The notes: generated by a model from the letters alone, not told the origin. Counted from the stretch's first letter, positions 51,429 through 59,616 are shown. The stretch is DNA of 64,000 nt from CAZEDM01 sp964511075 (GCA_964511075.1 CAZEDM010000001.1:124001-188000), one strand, 5' to 3'. Made by a program: numbers and translations.

Positions 51429-52280
51429 CTGAAGGGGAAAAACCATCATCTTATCTTTACACTCCTGATTCTTCTAATCTCTGATTCTTTTGCTTTTGCC
51501 TCGGAGCAATCCATATGGTTTGATTCTCAGAAAACAAATCTCTTAATCGGGATAGTAGTTACGCTCATCTTAATCTTCGGGTATATCCTCTACGGAAAAA
51601 AGAAAGGTGAGCTTAAAATTCGCCCCATTCCCGGGCTGGAGGCTCTGGATGAGGCGGTGGGCAGGGCAACGGAGATGGGTAAGCCTATCCTTTTCTCCTC
51701 CGGGCTGGGTAAGATGGAGAGAGTAGCAACTATGGCTTCGATGAATATACTGGGAAGCGTGGCAGAGAAGGTGGCAGAGTATAATACCCCTTTGATTTTT
51801 CCCAATTATGACCCGGTGGTGGCAACCGTTGCCCAGGAGGTGGTAAAGGAGAGCTTTACCCGTGCAGGGCATCCGGAGAGCTTCAAGAAAGAGAATATTT
51901 ACTTTGTGACCCAAAGCCAGTTTGGATATGTTGCAGCAGTGGACGGGATTATGATGAGGGAAAAACCAGCTACCAATCTTTTTTTAGGGACATTCGAGGC
52001 TGAATCTTTGATTCTGGCTGAGACCGGTAATTCCATCGGCGCTCTGCAGATTGCAGGAACGGACTCCACTATCCAGCTTTCATTTTTTATCGTTGCCTGC
52101 GACTACACCTTGATTGGGGAAGAGCTTTTTGCGGCAAGCGGTTACCTTTCCAGAGACCCGCTGGTTTTGGGAAGCATCAGGGGGCAGGATGTTCTGAAAT
52201 TAATGGTTGTTCTGGTCATAATAGCTGGCGGAATTCTCTCCACTTTGGGCTCAAGTTTTTTAATCAACCTCCTGGGATAA
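51429..52280 (+). CDS. DUF6754-like membrane protein, first gene of an uncharacterised cluster
   Basis: The frame is open from ATG 51342, but AGGGAGG at 51417-51423 is correctly placed for CTG 51429, and starting there gives MKGKNHHLIFTLLILLISDS, a clean signal peptide ending AFAS. A promoter at 51373 also fits the later start. A membrane segment (LLIGIVVTLILIFGYILYG) precedes a soluble domain of about 200 residues (IRPIPGLEALDEAVGRATEM, GKPILFSSGLGKMERVATMA, SIGALQIAGTDSTIQLSFFI). A C-terminal segment (LMVVLVIIAGGILSTLGSS) follows. I recall the domain as DUF6754, of unknown function. It is followed 9 nt later by the next membrane gene. Confidence 0.7.
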   Translation: MKGKNHHLIFTLLILLISDSFAFASEQSIWFDSQKTNLLIGIVVTLILIFGYILYGKKKGELKIRPIPGLEALDEAVGRATEMGKPILFSSGLGKMERVATMASMNILGSVAEKVAEYNTPLIFPNYDPVVATVAQEVVKESFTRAGHPESFKKENIYFVTQSQFGYVAAVDGIMMREKPATNLFLGTFEAESLILAETGNSIGALQIAGTDSTIQLSFFIVACDYTLIGEELFAASGYLSRDPLVLGSIRGQDVLKLMVVLVIIAGGILSTLGSSFLINLLG

Positions 52281-52289
52281 ACTTAAAAG

Positions 52290-52910
52290 ATGCAGAGAAG
52301 AATACCCTTACTGGTTGGTTTTGTCTTCGGCGTATTTATGCTGGTTCAGTTCTTCGTGCCTCATCCTCTTTTCTCAAAAGGGTATCAGAATGTCTTAGAC
52401 TGGATGCAGATTATCTATGTCTTCGCGCTTCTGGTTGGTGCTCTAAGCTTTATGATTCTGCATCTGGATAAAATCTCCAAACTGCAAAAAGGCTGGGGAT
52501 ATAATGCAGTTGCCATTGCCGGGCTTGCGTTGATGGTTTTCTTCGGGTTCTATAAGGGGATACAAAAAGGCTCTCCTTTTTTGTGGATGTTCGATAACCT
52601 TCAGGTTCCCATGCAGTCGACTATGTTTTCGCTTTTGGCTTTCTTTGTAGCCTCTGCAGCCTACAGGGGTTTCAGGGCAAGGAATCTGCAGGCAACTGTT
52701 CTACTTTTAGCCGGGCTTTTAGTGATAATCGGTAGGGTCCCCTTAGGGGAGATGATTCATTCAGCTATACCGGATACCGCCACCTGGGTATTGAACATCC
52801 CCAGCATGGCAGCCAGAAGAGGGATTTTGATCGGCATAGGCTTAGGCACGATTGCCACAGCCTTAAGAGTGATCGTGGGGATTGAGAGGACTTATTTGGG
52901 GAAAGGATAA
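52290..52910 (+). CDS. Polytopic membrane protein, cluster gene 2
   Basis: The 206-residue product has about six hydrophobic spans (LLVGFVFGVFMLVQFFV, IIYVFALLVGALSFMIL, AVAIAGLALMVFFGFY, FSLLAFFVASAAYRGF, TVLLLAGLLVIIGRVPLG, GILIGIGLGTIATALRVIVG). I do not recognise a named family. It sits 9 nt after the DUF6754-like gene, so the two are cotranscribed. The ribosome site before ATG 52290 is weak, suggesting coupling to the upstream gene. Confidence 0.8.
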   Translation: MQRRIPLLVGFVFGVFMLVQFFVPHPLFSKGYQNVLDWMQIIYVFALLVGALSFMILHLDKISKLQKGWGYNAVAIAGLALMVFFGFYKGIQKGSPFLWMFDNLQVPMQSTMFSLLAFFVASAAYRGFRARNLQATVLLLAGLLVIIGRVPLGEMIHSAIPDTATWVLNIPSMAARRGILIGIGLGTIATALRVIVGIERTYLGKG

Positions 52911-52961
52911 GAACAAGCAAGTAGCAGGGAGCTTGGAGCAAGGAGCAGGTAAAAAAATACT

Positions 52962-53108
52962 GGACAGAACAGTGTTCTGTCCCTACGGAATTCCCTCTCC
53001 CCTTGTGGGAGAGGGTTAGGTTGAAAATCCCGCCAGAGGCGGGGGTGAGGGGGAAAAGAATTAAATCACCCTCCCTTAGTCCCTCCCTTCAAGGGAGGGA
53101 GATTTTGG
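52962..53108. repeat. Family A palindrome plus composite G/C-rich repeat, copy 1
   Basis: GGACAGAAC-AGT-GTTCTGTCC (52962-52982) is followed by CCCTCTCCC/GGGAGAGGG (52993-53015). CCCGCC-AGA-GGCGGG comes next, then a unit ending CCTCCCTTCAAGGGAGGGAGATTT-type hairpin near 53080-53103. A shorter near-copy of the last parts lies at 54081-54174. Confidence 0.85.
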
Positions 53109-53138
53109 AGCGCATCTAAATGGATGCGAAGATAAAAT

Positions 53139-53945
53139 ATGAGATTTAACCTTGACCGGAAACTGATTTTCGTGCTGATTGCCCTGGCAGTTGCTTTGCC
53201 TCTGATATTCAAATTGGGTCTGCCCAATAAAGTCACTCCGGAGGTGAAATCCCTTTACGAAGGAATAGAAAATTTAGAGGAAGGCTCAGTAGTTCTTGTT
53301 TCCTTTGATTTTGAAGCTTCCTCTTTTCCTGAAGTTCAGCCTTTGGCTGATGCCATTTTACAGCACTCTTTTTCCAAAGGCCTCAGAGTAATAGGAATAT
53401 CTTTATTAGCAGAGGGCACTGCCCTGGGAGAGGAGTTGCTGAAGAAAAATGCTTCGGATTACAATAAAACTTATGGCAAAGATTATGTTTTCTTGGGCTT
53501 CAGGCCCCAGGTGACTGCCACTATCTTAGGACTGGGTGAGGATTTTCAAAAGGTTTTTCCTGAGGATTATTATGGAAATTCGACAACTGATTTGGAATTG
53601 ACCAAGGGTATAAAAAATTATGATGAAATAGTGCTTCTGATCTCGGTGGCAGATGGGGACCTGCCGTTATACTGGGTGAATTTTGCAGTTGCAAGGTATG
53701 AAAAAGATTTGGCAGTTTTGTCCACTGCAGTTATGGCAACCAGTTTTTATCCTTTTTTGAACTCCGGGCAGATCAAAGGTCTGGTCAGCGGCTTAAAAGG
53801 CGCGGCAGAATACGAGATACTGTTAGGTAAACCCGGTATGGGCTCAAGGGGCATGGATGCCCAGTCTATGGCGCATCTTTTGATTGTTATTCTGGTGATT
53901 TTAGGGAATTTAGGTTACTGGTTAGAAAAAAAGAAGGTTCAATAG
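53139..53945 (+). CDS. Membrane-anchored protein of unknown function, cluster gene 3
   Basis: The 268-residue product has an N-terminal membrane segment (LIFVLIALAVALPLIFKLGL), a soluble domain of about 200 residues with alternating strand-helix segments (GSVVLVSFDFEASSFPEVQP, KGLRVIGISLLAEGTALGEE, DEIVLLISVADGDLPLYWVN) and a C-terminal span (AHLLIVILVILGNLGYWLEK). The alternating pattern suggests a Rossmann-like fold facing the periplasm or outside. No catalytic motif is recognised. It is the third of four consecutive membrane genes. Confidence 0.8.
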   Translation: MRFNLDRKLIFVLIALAVALPLIFKLGLPNKVTPEVKSLYEGIENLEEGSVVLVSFDFEASSFPEVQPLADAILQHSFSKGLRVIGISLLAEGTALGEELLKKNASDYNKTYGKDYVFLGFRPQVTATILGLGEDFQKVFPEDYYGNSTTDLELTKGIKNYDEIVLLISVADGDLPLYWVNFAVARYEKDLAVLSTAVMATSFYPFLNSGQIKGLVSGLKGAAEYEILLGKPGMGSRGMDAQSMAHLLIVILVILGNLGYWLEKKKVQ

Positions 53946-53981
53946 CTCAATGGTTCAAAGGTTTAAGGAGGAAAATTGTAG

Positions 53982-54174
53982 GGCAAGGCTTTAGCCTTGA
54001 CTTGGCGACTACAGAAATTGGTAGGTCAGACATTCCTGTCTGACTAAAATGACCAGGCAAGATGCCTGTTCCACCAAAAATTCCCTCTCCCCCTGTGGGA
54101 GAGGGATAGGGTGAGAGGTATAAGAATTAAATCACCCTCCCTTAATCCCTCCCTTCAAGGGAGGGAAATTTTGG
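53982..54174. repeat. Palindromes and composite repeat, copy 2
   Basis: The 306-nt gap 53946-54251 holds GCAAGGCTTTAGCCTTG (53983-53999), GTCAGACA-TTCC-TGTCTGAC (54025-54044) and CAGGCA-AGA-TGCCTG (54053-54067). A copy of the composite repeat follows (54081-54174), very similar to 52991-53108 but lacking the CCCGCC/GGCGGG hairpin. Confidence 0.85.
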
Positions 54175-54251
54175 AATCGCGTAGGGGTGGAGCTTGACTC
54201 CACCCGAATCTGGCGCAGATGTTGAGAAAATAAAAAAATAAAGGAGAATTA

Positions 54252-54848
54252 GTGAATCTGGGAACTTTGATTGCAGCGATTCTGACTTTGTTTATCTTTT
54301 CCTTTCTGTATAAGGATAATCCTTTTTATAAATTCGCAGAATACCTGCTGGTGGGTGTTTCCGTAGGGTATCTGATCGTTATCTCCGTTAAGAATATCGT
54401 TTTGCCCAAGCTTTATTATCCGATTTTCAGGGAAGGGGATTTGCTTTACATTATTCCCGGGATTTTAGGTGTTTTTATGTTTCTCCGTTTTTTCCCCAGG
54501 CTTTCCTGGCTTTCACGGATTTCTATGGCTCTGATTATCGGTGCTGGTGCAGGGGTTTCCATTCCAGCTGTGATGCAGGCACAGATATTTGCCCAGATGA
54601 AAGCCTCTATGGGCTCGTTTGCTTCAGTTGATAATATGATAGTTGCCCTGGCAGTGGTTACGACTTTGAGCTATTTTTTCTTCTCCAAGGAGCATAAGGG
54701 TTTTTTGGGCAGTTCTGCCAAAATCGGGGTTTTCTTTATGATGGTCTTCTTCGGAGCGACTTTTGGATATACGGTGATGTCCAGAATAACACTTTTAATC
54801 GGCAGAGCACAGTTTTTACTGGGTGATTTTTTGGGGATTATTAAATAA
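54252..54848 (+). CDS. Polytopic membrane protein, cluster gene 4
   Basis: The GTG start at 54252 has AAAGGAGA upstream. The 198-residue product has about six spans (LIAAILTLFIFSFLY, YLLVGVSVGYLIVISV, LLYIIPGILGVFMFL, ISMALIIGAGAGVSI, MIVALAVVTTLSYFFF, IGVFFMMVFFGATFGYTVM). The early segment YKDNPFYKFAEYLLVGVSVG recurs in uncharacterised proteins of candidate phyla as I recall. It ends the four-gene group; the next gene is compositionally different. Confidence 0.8.
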   Translation: MNLGTLIAAILTLFIFSFLYKDNPFYKFAEYLLVGVSVGYLIVISVKNIVLPKLYYPIFREGDLLYIIPGILGVFMFLRFFPRLSWLSRISMALIIGAGAGVSIPAVMQAQIFAQMKASMGSFASVDNMIVALAVVTTLSYFFFSKEHKGFLGSSAKIGVFFMMVFFGATFGYTVMSRITLLIGRAQFLLGDFLGIIK

Positions 54849-54936
54849 AAAAAATTGTTGCAGGAGGGGAGGGAGAAGGTTAAATTGGGCAAGGCACCGT
54901 GATGATTGAGACACAAAAAGATTAACTTAAGAAGAT

Positions 54937-55788
54937 ATGGTAACTCATCACAAATTGATAATTGGCAATTGCATGAGCATGGAAGAAATTCCAGATGCAA
55001 CTGTTCATTTGATGATTACTTCACCTCCCTATTTTAATGCTCCATTTGATTATAAAGGATTGTTTAAGAATTATGGGCAGTATTTAGGTGTTCTAAGTCG
55101 AGTTGCCAGGGAAGTGTTTAGGGTCCTTAAAAAAGGAAGAATTGCAGTTCTTAATATTGATGACATGCTCGTAAACGGCGAAAAGTTTCCAATAGTCGCA
55201 GATACCACGAAGATATTCCTTGATGCAGGTTTTCAATATAGAGATAGAATTATTTGGAAGAAGCCTGATGGATATTTAAGAATTAGTAGAAGGAGTGGCG
55301 TCCTTTTACAGAATCCTTATCCAATGTATTTTTATCCAGATAATCTTTTAGAAAGCATAATTATTTTCCAAAAAGGGAAATTTGATTATCGTTCAATTCC
55401 AAAAGATGTTAGGGAAGCATCAAAAATAGATACTAAAGAATTTTCGGACAAAAAATGGTATATGACTCTTTGGGCTATGAATAATGTTATGCCAGGCTCG
55501 CAGTTAGAAAAAGACATTGCTGCTTTTCCTGGGGAATTACCATATAGAGTCATAAAATTGTTTTCATATAAAGGCGAAACTGTTCTCGACCCATTTGTAG
55601 GAAGTGGAACAACAATGAAGGTCGCAAGGGATTTAGGCCGAAATAGTATCGGGATTGAGATAAAGAAATCACTGATTCCAATTGTTAAGAAAAAGCTTGG
55701 GTTTGAAGGTCAATCTGATCTGTATAACCAAAATGACACTTTTGAGGTTACTATAAGAGAGGGAATTAAGCTTGGATGTCTCAGCTAA
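54937..55788 (+). CDS. Beta-class DNA methyltransferase of a type II R-M system
   Basis: The 283-residue protein has the catalytic motif TSPPY near residue 29 and the SAM-binding motif DPFVGSGTT near residue 217. That order (motif IV before motif I) defines beta-class N4-cytosine or N6-adenine methyltransferases. NIDDMLVNGE, IIWKKPDGYLR and GIEIKKSLIPIVKKKL complete the family look. The gene is AT-rich (17 G/C of 60 at 55381-55440). Its 3' end overlaps the next gene by 17 nt. The recognition site cannot be read from the sequence. Confidence 0.9.
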   Translation: MVTHHKLIIGNCMSMEEIPDATVHLMITSPPYFNAPFDYKGLFKNYGQYLGVLSRVAREVFRVLKKGRIAVLNIDDMLVNGEKFPIVADTTKIFLDAGFQYRDRIIWKKPDGYLRISRRSGVLLQNPYPMYFYPDNLLESIIIFQKGKFDYRSIPKDVREASKIDTKEFSDKKWYMTLWAMNNVMPGSQLEKDIAAFPGELPYRVIKLFSYKGETVLDPFVGSGTTMKVARDLGRNSIGIEIKKSLIPIVKKKLGFEGQSDLYNQNDTFEVTIREGIKLGCLS

Positions 55789-56845
55789 AATAACCGGTAT
55801 AGAATATTCTCCTTTTTTGGGACGTAACTTGAACTCCTTTAGCATAGACCAACTTGCTGAAGCATTATCAAGTGATGCTACTTTTATTTTAAATATTGAT
55901 AAGAATAGACAGATTGCCATGAGTTGGTGGAGATCAGCCAAGAGAACAAGATCATATCCCTACTCAAGAGTTTATGATTCTTTGAGTTTTCAAGGGAAAA
56001 AAGCCACGATAATCCCTATTTATAAAGATGAAGGCAAAGAAGGGGATAGAGATTATTTGGAGTTTGATACAGTTTCTTTAATGAGTTTATTGGGGATTTA
56101 TACAATTATCTCTTATTACATTAATGCAGAGAGAAGTTCAAGATATAGGCATAAAATAACCAAACAAAAATTTGATACTGCCCAGGTTAGAGATGAAATA
56201 TTTAACCTCCTGTCCTATCAATCGGACGCTTTGCACTGGAATCTTTCTCAGATAGATAAAGCGGGTGAGATAGGTCAGAAAGCTCTTGATTTTTATGAAA
56301 AAATTTCTAAGAAACTAGACGTTGAGATGCATTCAAAAGAGGGGGTAGAAAATAGAGTGCAAGAGCTTCTTAAAGGAAAAGAGAGCTTTATGAATCTTTC
56401 AAGGGGGCTGGCTAAAAAGGCCCAGAAAAGAGAAAGTGTTACTGTACAGCCAAAAGAAAAATTATCAGGTAAAAAAGCAACTTTAACCATAAAAAACTAC
56501 CTTGGAGGGCATTACCATTTCACCTGTGACGAAGCTTACACTGATAAAGATATTCTCTACTTAATAGAAGGTAAAAACGCCAAGGAAAGTCTTATTCCAT
56601 CGTTAATAGATATACGAGATGGTTTATGGAAGATGATTTTATTTACTAATTTGAAACAGGTTGAAGTTGATAATACAGAATATTCTTCTAAAGCAATCTT
56701 AAAACTCACCAGCAATAAAGAATTTTCCAAAAAATCCTTACGAAAACCTCAAATAGAAAGATTAAAGCTTCTTAAGAAAGAAGCAGAGATTAATCATTTT
56801 CAAGTATTAATTAATGAAGTAAATTTGATGGATGTTGATTTGTAA
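55772..56845 (+). CDS. Probable restriction endonuclease partner
   Basis: The TTG start at 55772 lies inside the methyltransferase gene, with AGAGAGGGAAT upstream; no in-frame ATG lies near. The 357-residue product is not a named family to me. It contains a PD-(D/E)xK-like site: an acidic stretch CDEAYTDKDILYLIEGKN, where D/D and E-x-K have the right spacing after a beta strand, followed by a helix. Overlap with a methyltransferase and the same AT-rich composition make a restriction endonuclease the natural reading. The enzyme class is inference. Confidence 0.65.
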   Translation: MDVSAKITGIEYSPFLGRNLNSFSIDQLAEALSSDATFILNIDKNRQIAMSWWRSAKRTRSYPYSRVYDSLSFQGKKATIIPIYKDEGKEGDRDYLEFDTVSLMSLLGIYTIISYYINAERSSRYRHKITKQKFDTAQVRDEIFNLLSYQSDALHWNLSQIDKAGEIGQKALDFYEKISKKLDVEMHSKEGVENRVQELLKGKESFMNLSRGLAKKAQKRESVTVQPKEKLSGKKATLTIKNYLGGHYHFTCDEAYTDKDILYLIEGKNAKESLIPSLIDIRDGLWKMILFTNLKQVEVDNTEYSSKAILKLTSNKEFSKKSLRKPQIERLKLLKKEAEINHFQVLINEVNLMDVDL

Positions 56846-56871
56846 GTTTGTCTTACTTACACGGAGGTAAA

Positions 56872-57954
56872 ATGTCCTCTTTGAGAGAGGGAGGGAAGAA
56901 AAAAAGAAGGTTCGTGATTCTGGCGGAGGGGAAGTTTACTCCTTTGGAGGCGAAGACGGCCTACGGGCTGATTCGGTATTGTCCTGAAGAGGTGGTGGCG
57001 GTGGTTGATTCGACGCGCAAGGGGAAAACCGCTCAGGGGTGTATCGGCATCGGCGGGGATATCCCGGTGGTCAAAGATGTGGAGGAATCTCTGCGTTATA
57101 ACCCTGATACGTTGCTCATAGGGATTGCTCCCAGAGGAGGTAAGTTGCCGGAAGAGTGGAGAAAACAAATTTTATCCGCAGTCGAAAATGGGCTAAATAT
57201 CATCAACGGAATGCACGATAAATTAAATGAGGACCCCGAGCTTGCCACCTTAGCCAATTTCCGGGATGTTAAGATCTGGGATGTAAGAGATGCAAGGGGT
57301 TACAATAAAGTAGCGGATTACATCCCCGGAAAAATCAAAGCCAGGGTGGTTTTGACTGTGGGAACGGACTGCCGGAGCGGAAAGATGCTTACCACTATGG
57401 AGATGGCAAACCAGGCAAAGAAATTCGGGTGGAATCCTTATTTTGTGGCAACCGGTCAGACCGGGATAGTGATCTCAGGCGAAGGGGTTCCCATAGACTG
57501 TATTCCGGGAGATTTTATGGCAGGAGCAATGGAGGATTACCTTATGGAAAAATCGAAATCGTATGACCTGCTTTTGGTCGAGGGGCAGGGCACGATTTTG
57601 CATCCGGGATATTCCGGCGTCTCCCTGGCTTTACTGCACGGCTGTCTGCCGGATGCTATGGTTCTGTGCCATTTCCCGGGCAAGAAGATGTTCAATAATT
57701 ACGATATTCCCATTCCTCCATTATCCGAATATATAAAATTACATGAGGAGATGGTCAGGCCCTTGAAACCGTCCAGGATGGTGGGGATTGCACTTAATAC
57801 CTCGGATTTAAAGGAAAAAGAAGCTCTTAAAGTAATAGAGAAAACAGAAGTCGAGACTAATCTTCCCACAACAGACCCCCTGAGGTTCGGGTGCTCCAAA
57901 TTGCTGAAGGCGATCGAATATCTGAAAAAGGATAATGTTCTGTCCCAGATGTAA
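56872..57954 (+). CDS. DUF1611 P-loop protein (DgcN-like)
   Basis: ATG 56872 follows GGAGGT at 56863. The 360-residue protein has an N-terminal Rossmann-like domain (RFVILAEGKFTPLEAKTAYG, VVAVVDSTRKGKTAQGCIGI) and a C-terminal P-loop domain. The latter has TVGTDCRSGKMLTTMEMA as Walker A, GQTGIVISGEGVPID, and LLLVEGQGTILHPGYSGVSL. This is DUF1611. A studied member, DgcN, acetylates D-glutamate and works with an enolase-superfamily racemase DgcA. An enolase-superfamily enzyme is at 38132. The gene overlaps the zinc ribbon gene by 20 nt. Confidence 0.88.
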   Translation: MSSLREGGKKKRRFVILAEGKFTPLEAKTAYGLIRYCPEEVVAVVDSTRKGKTAQGCIGIGGDIPVVKDVEESLRYNPDTLLIGIAPRGGKLPEEWRKQILSAVENGLNIINGMHDKLNEDPELATLANFRDVKIWDVRDARGYNKVADYIPGKIKARVVLTVGTDCRSGKMLTTMEMANQAKKFGWNPYFVATGQTGIVISGEGVPIDCIPGDFMAGAMEDYLMEKSKSYDLLLVEGQGTILHPGYSGVSLALLHGCLPDAMVLCHFPGKKMFNNYDIPIPPLSEYIKLHEEMVRPLKPSRMVGIALNTSDLKEKEALKVIEKTEVETNLPTTDPLRFGCSKLLKAIEYLKKDNVLSQM

Positions 57955-58078
57955 AAGCAAGATGAAAGAGAAAAGAAGACCCTTTCACAAACAGAGGAAA
58001 TGGGAATGTCCCAATTGCGGAAAGGTCAGGTTCCAGATAGTGAAGAAAACAAAAGGAGAGAAGGATGTTAGGCTTTAG
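57935..58078 (+). CDS. 47-residue zinc ribbon protein
   Basis: ATG 57935 opens a 48-codon frame giving MFCPRCKSKMKEKRRPFHKQ, then RKWECPNCGKVRFQIVKKTK and a short charged tail. The two CxxC pairs (Cys3/Cys6 and Cys25/Cys28) make a classic rubredoxin-knuckle zinc ribbon. It overlaps the DUF1611 gene by 20 nt and the carboxypeptidase gene by 14 nt, in a third frame, an arrangement typical of translationally coupled genes. The function is unknown; nucleic-acid or protein binding is usual for the fold. Confidence 0.75.
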   Translation: MFCPRCKSKMKEKRRPFHKQRKWECPNCGKVRFQIVKKTKGEKDVRL

Positions 58079-58967
58079 AAGCTGGAAAAAGAAGGGGCTA
58101 ATCTTTCTTTTAGGTTTATTGCTTGTTTCAGGATTTTTCTCAAATATCTACGCGGCAGGGAAAAGCAAAACCTCCAGGGGAAAATTCAAATTGACTGCCA
58201 AGTCTGCCTTAGCTTTGAACCTGGACAGGGAAGAGGTCCTCTTTGACAAGAACAGCGATGAGGTTCGCTCCATCGCCAGCCTGACCAAGCTTATGACCGC
58301 GATGGTATTTTTGGAATCCGGCACCAATCTTTTTGAGACCGAGACCATAATCAGAAAGGATGCCTACCTTTCTGCGAGTTCCGGTTTGAGAATAGGAGAG
58401 AAGTTCTATCTGATAGACCTTTTGTTTGTCGGGCTGATGTCCTCGGACAACCGGGCCATCCGCGCCCTGGTCAGAGCTACCGGCTTGACCGAGGAGGAGT
58501 TCGTGGAGAGGATGAACCGCAAAGCCGACTCCCTGGGCTTGGTGAATACCCATTTTGTAGACCCAACTGGTCTGAAGGAGGATAACATCTCCACGGCATG
58601 GGAATGTGCTAAGCTTTTAACCCTGGCATTAAATGATCCCCTGATCTCACGCATAACTACTACTCGAACCTATAAGTTCTTCTCCCTGAACAAAAGGTGG
58701 AGGAACCATCAAGCCACCAACAGCAACCGGCTGCTCAGAAGCGATATAGAGGTTCTTGGCGGCAAAACCGGTTTCATAGCCCGCTCCGGCTGGTGTGTGG
58801 CAGTGATGCTAAAAAACTTAGAGGAAAAGCTCTGCGTGATAGTCTTAGGAGCATCCTCCAATTACCGCAGGTTTGCCGAGGCTAAGTATATACTCAAATC
58901 CGCACTGGAAAAGGAGTCCTCAGATAATTTGGGCTCACTTCAGCAGGTAGGTAGTTTAGGTCAATAA
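58065..58967 (+). CDS. D-alanyl-D-alanine carboxypeptidase (peptidase S11)
   Basis: The 300-residue protein has a signal segment (LIFLLGLLLVSGFFSNIYAA) and the three penicillin-binding motifs of S11 enzymes: SLTK (nucleophile Ser, in RSIASLTKLMTAMV), SSDN in GLMSSDNRAIRAL, and KTG in GGKTGFIARSGW. It lacks the C-terminal domain and amphipathic anchor of PBP5-type enzymes, resembling PBP7/DacF-short or endopeptidase forms. It trims pentapeptide stems or cross-links in the periplasm. AAGGAGAGAAGG precedes the ATG and lies within the zinc ribbon gene. Confidence 0.92.
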   Translation: MLGFRSWKKKGLIFLLGLLLVSGFFSNIYAAGKSKTSRGKFKLTAKSALALNLDREEVLFDKNSDEVRSIASLTKLMTAMVFLESGTNLFETETIIRKDAYLSASSGLRIGEKFYLIDLLFVGLMSSDNRAIRALVRATGLTEEEFVERMNRKADSLGLVNTHFVDPTGLKEDNISTAWECAKLLTLALNDPLISRITTTRTYKFFSLNKRWRNHQATNSNRLLRSDIEVLGGKTGFIARSGWCVAVMLKNLEEKLCVIVLGASSNYRRFAEAKYILKSALEKESSDNLGSLQQVGSLGQ

Positions 58968-59065
58968 AAAGCACTTAAGGGTAGATACAGATTGATTTGA
59001 ACGAAATTCCCTCTCCCTTTAGGGGAGGGGAGTCTTAAAAGCTTAATCCGGATTAAAGAAAAAAG

Positions 59066-59431
59066 ATGAGCATAGAAAAAGAGGATATCGAGGAGATAGG
59101 CGAAGCCATAGAAAGGCTGGGGGTCTCACTGGAAAACGAGCTAAAGGGGCTGTCCTCCAGGCTCTCCGAGGTTAAAAAGAGCCTGCAGAATCTGGAATCC
59201 TCAGGCAGGATGGTGAAAGAGGAGTTCTTCGATTTGAAAAAGGAGATACTGGAGTTAAAGGAGGTTCTGGAGAATTTCGATCAGAGGCTTTCCCGTCTGG
59301 AGGGCAAACTTCTAAGAGTTCAGGAACAGGAGGAGGAGATAGATTTAAAGGAGGAGTTGGGAAAGATCAAGCAGGAAATAGAATTCGTAAGAAGCCTTCT
59401 GGCTATTTCGCTAGAGGAGGGGAAAGAGTAA
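59066..59431 (+). CDS. 121-residue coiled-coil protein
   Basis: The whole product is a predicted coiled coil rich in Glu, Lys and Leu (GLSSRLSEVKKSLQNLESSG, LKKEILELKEVLENFDQRLS, KEELGKIKQEIEFVRSLLAI). There is no signal peptide or membrane span. It follows the carboxypeptidase by 98 nt, with a worn G/C-rich repeat between, and precedes a terminator. The family is not recognised. Confidence 0.75.
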   Translation: MSIEKEDIEEIGEAIERLGVSLENELKGLSSRLSEVKKSLQNLESSGRMVKEEFFDLKKEILELKEVLENFDQRLSRLEGKLLRVQEQEEEIDLKEELGKIKQEIEFVRSLLAISLEEGKE

Positions 59432-59471
59432 TTAAGGGATAAAATTTTCCCCAAAAAATATGAGTATAACA

Positions 59472-59496
59472 GGGCGAAGTTCTCTCGCCTTTTTTA
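59472..59496 (+). terminator. Terminator of the DUF1611-carboxypeptidase-coiled-coil group
   Basis: GGCGA and TCGCC form a short stem around AGTTCTC, followed by six T residues. Confidence 0.75.
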
Positions 59497-59585
59497 TTTG
59501 GTGAATTTTTTCTTATTTCGAGTTTAAACCTATAGACTTTAGTCATGAACCCCACCTTGAGGGGAAGGTGGGGTTGCGGGTTTTC

Positions 59586-59616
59586 GGACAGAACCCGCCT
59601 CAGGCGGGTTCTGTCC
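59586..59616. repeat. Family A palindrome with extended arms
   Basis: GGACAGAACCCGCC-TCA-GGCGGGTTCTGTCC has 14-bp perfect arms. It combines the family A arm with the CCCGCC/GGCGGG hairpin seen in the composite repeats, and lies between convergent genes. Confidence 0.9.
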
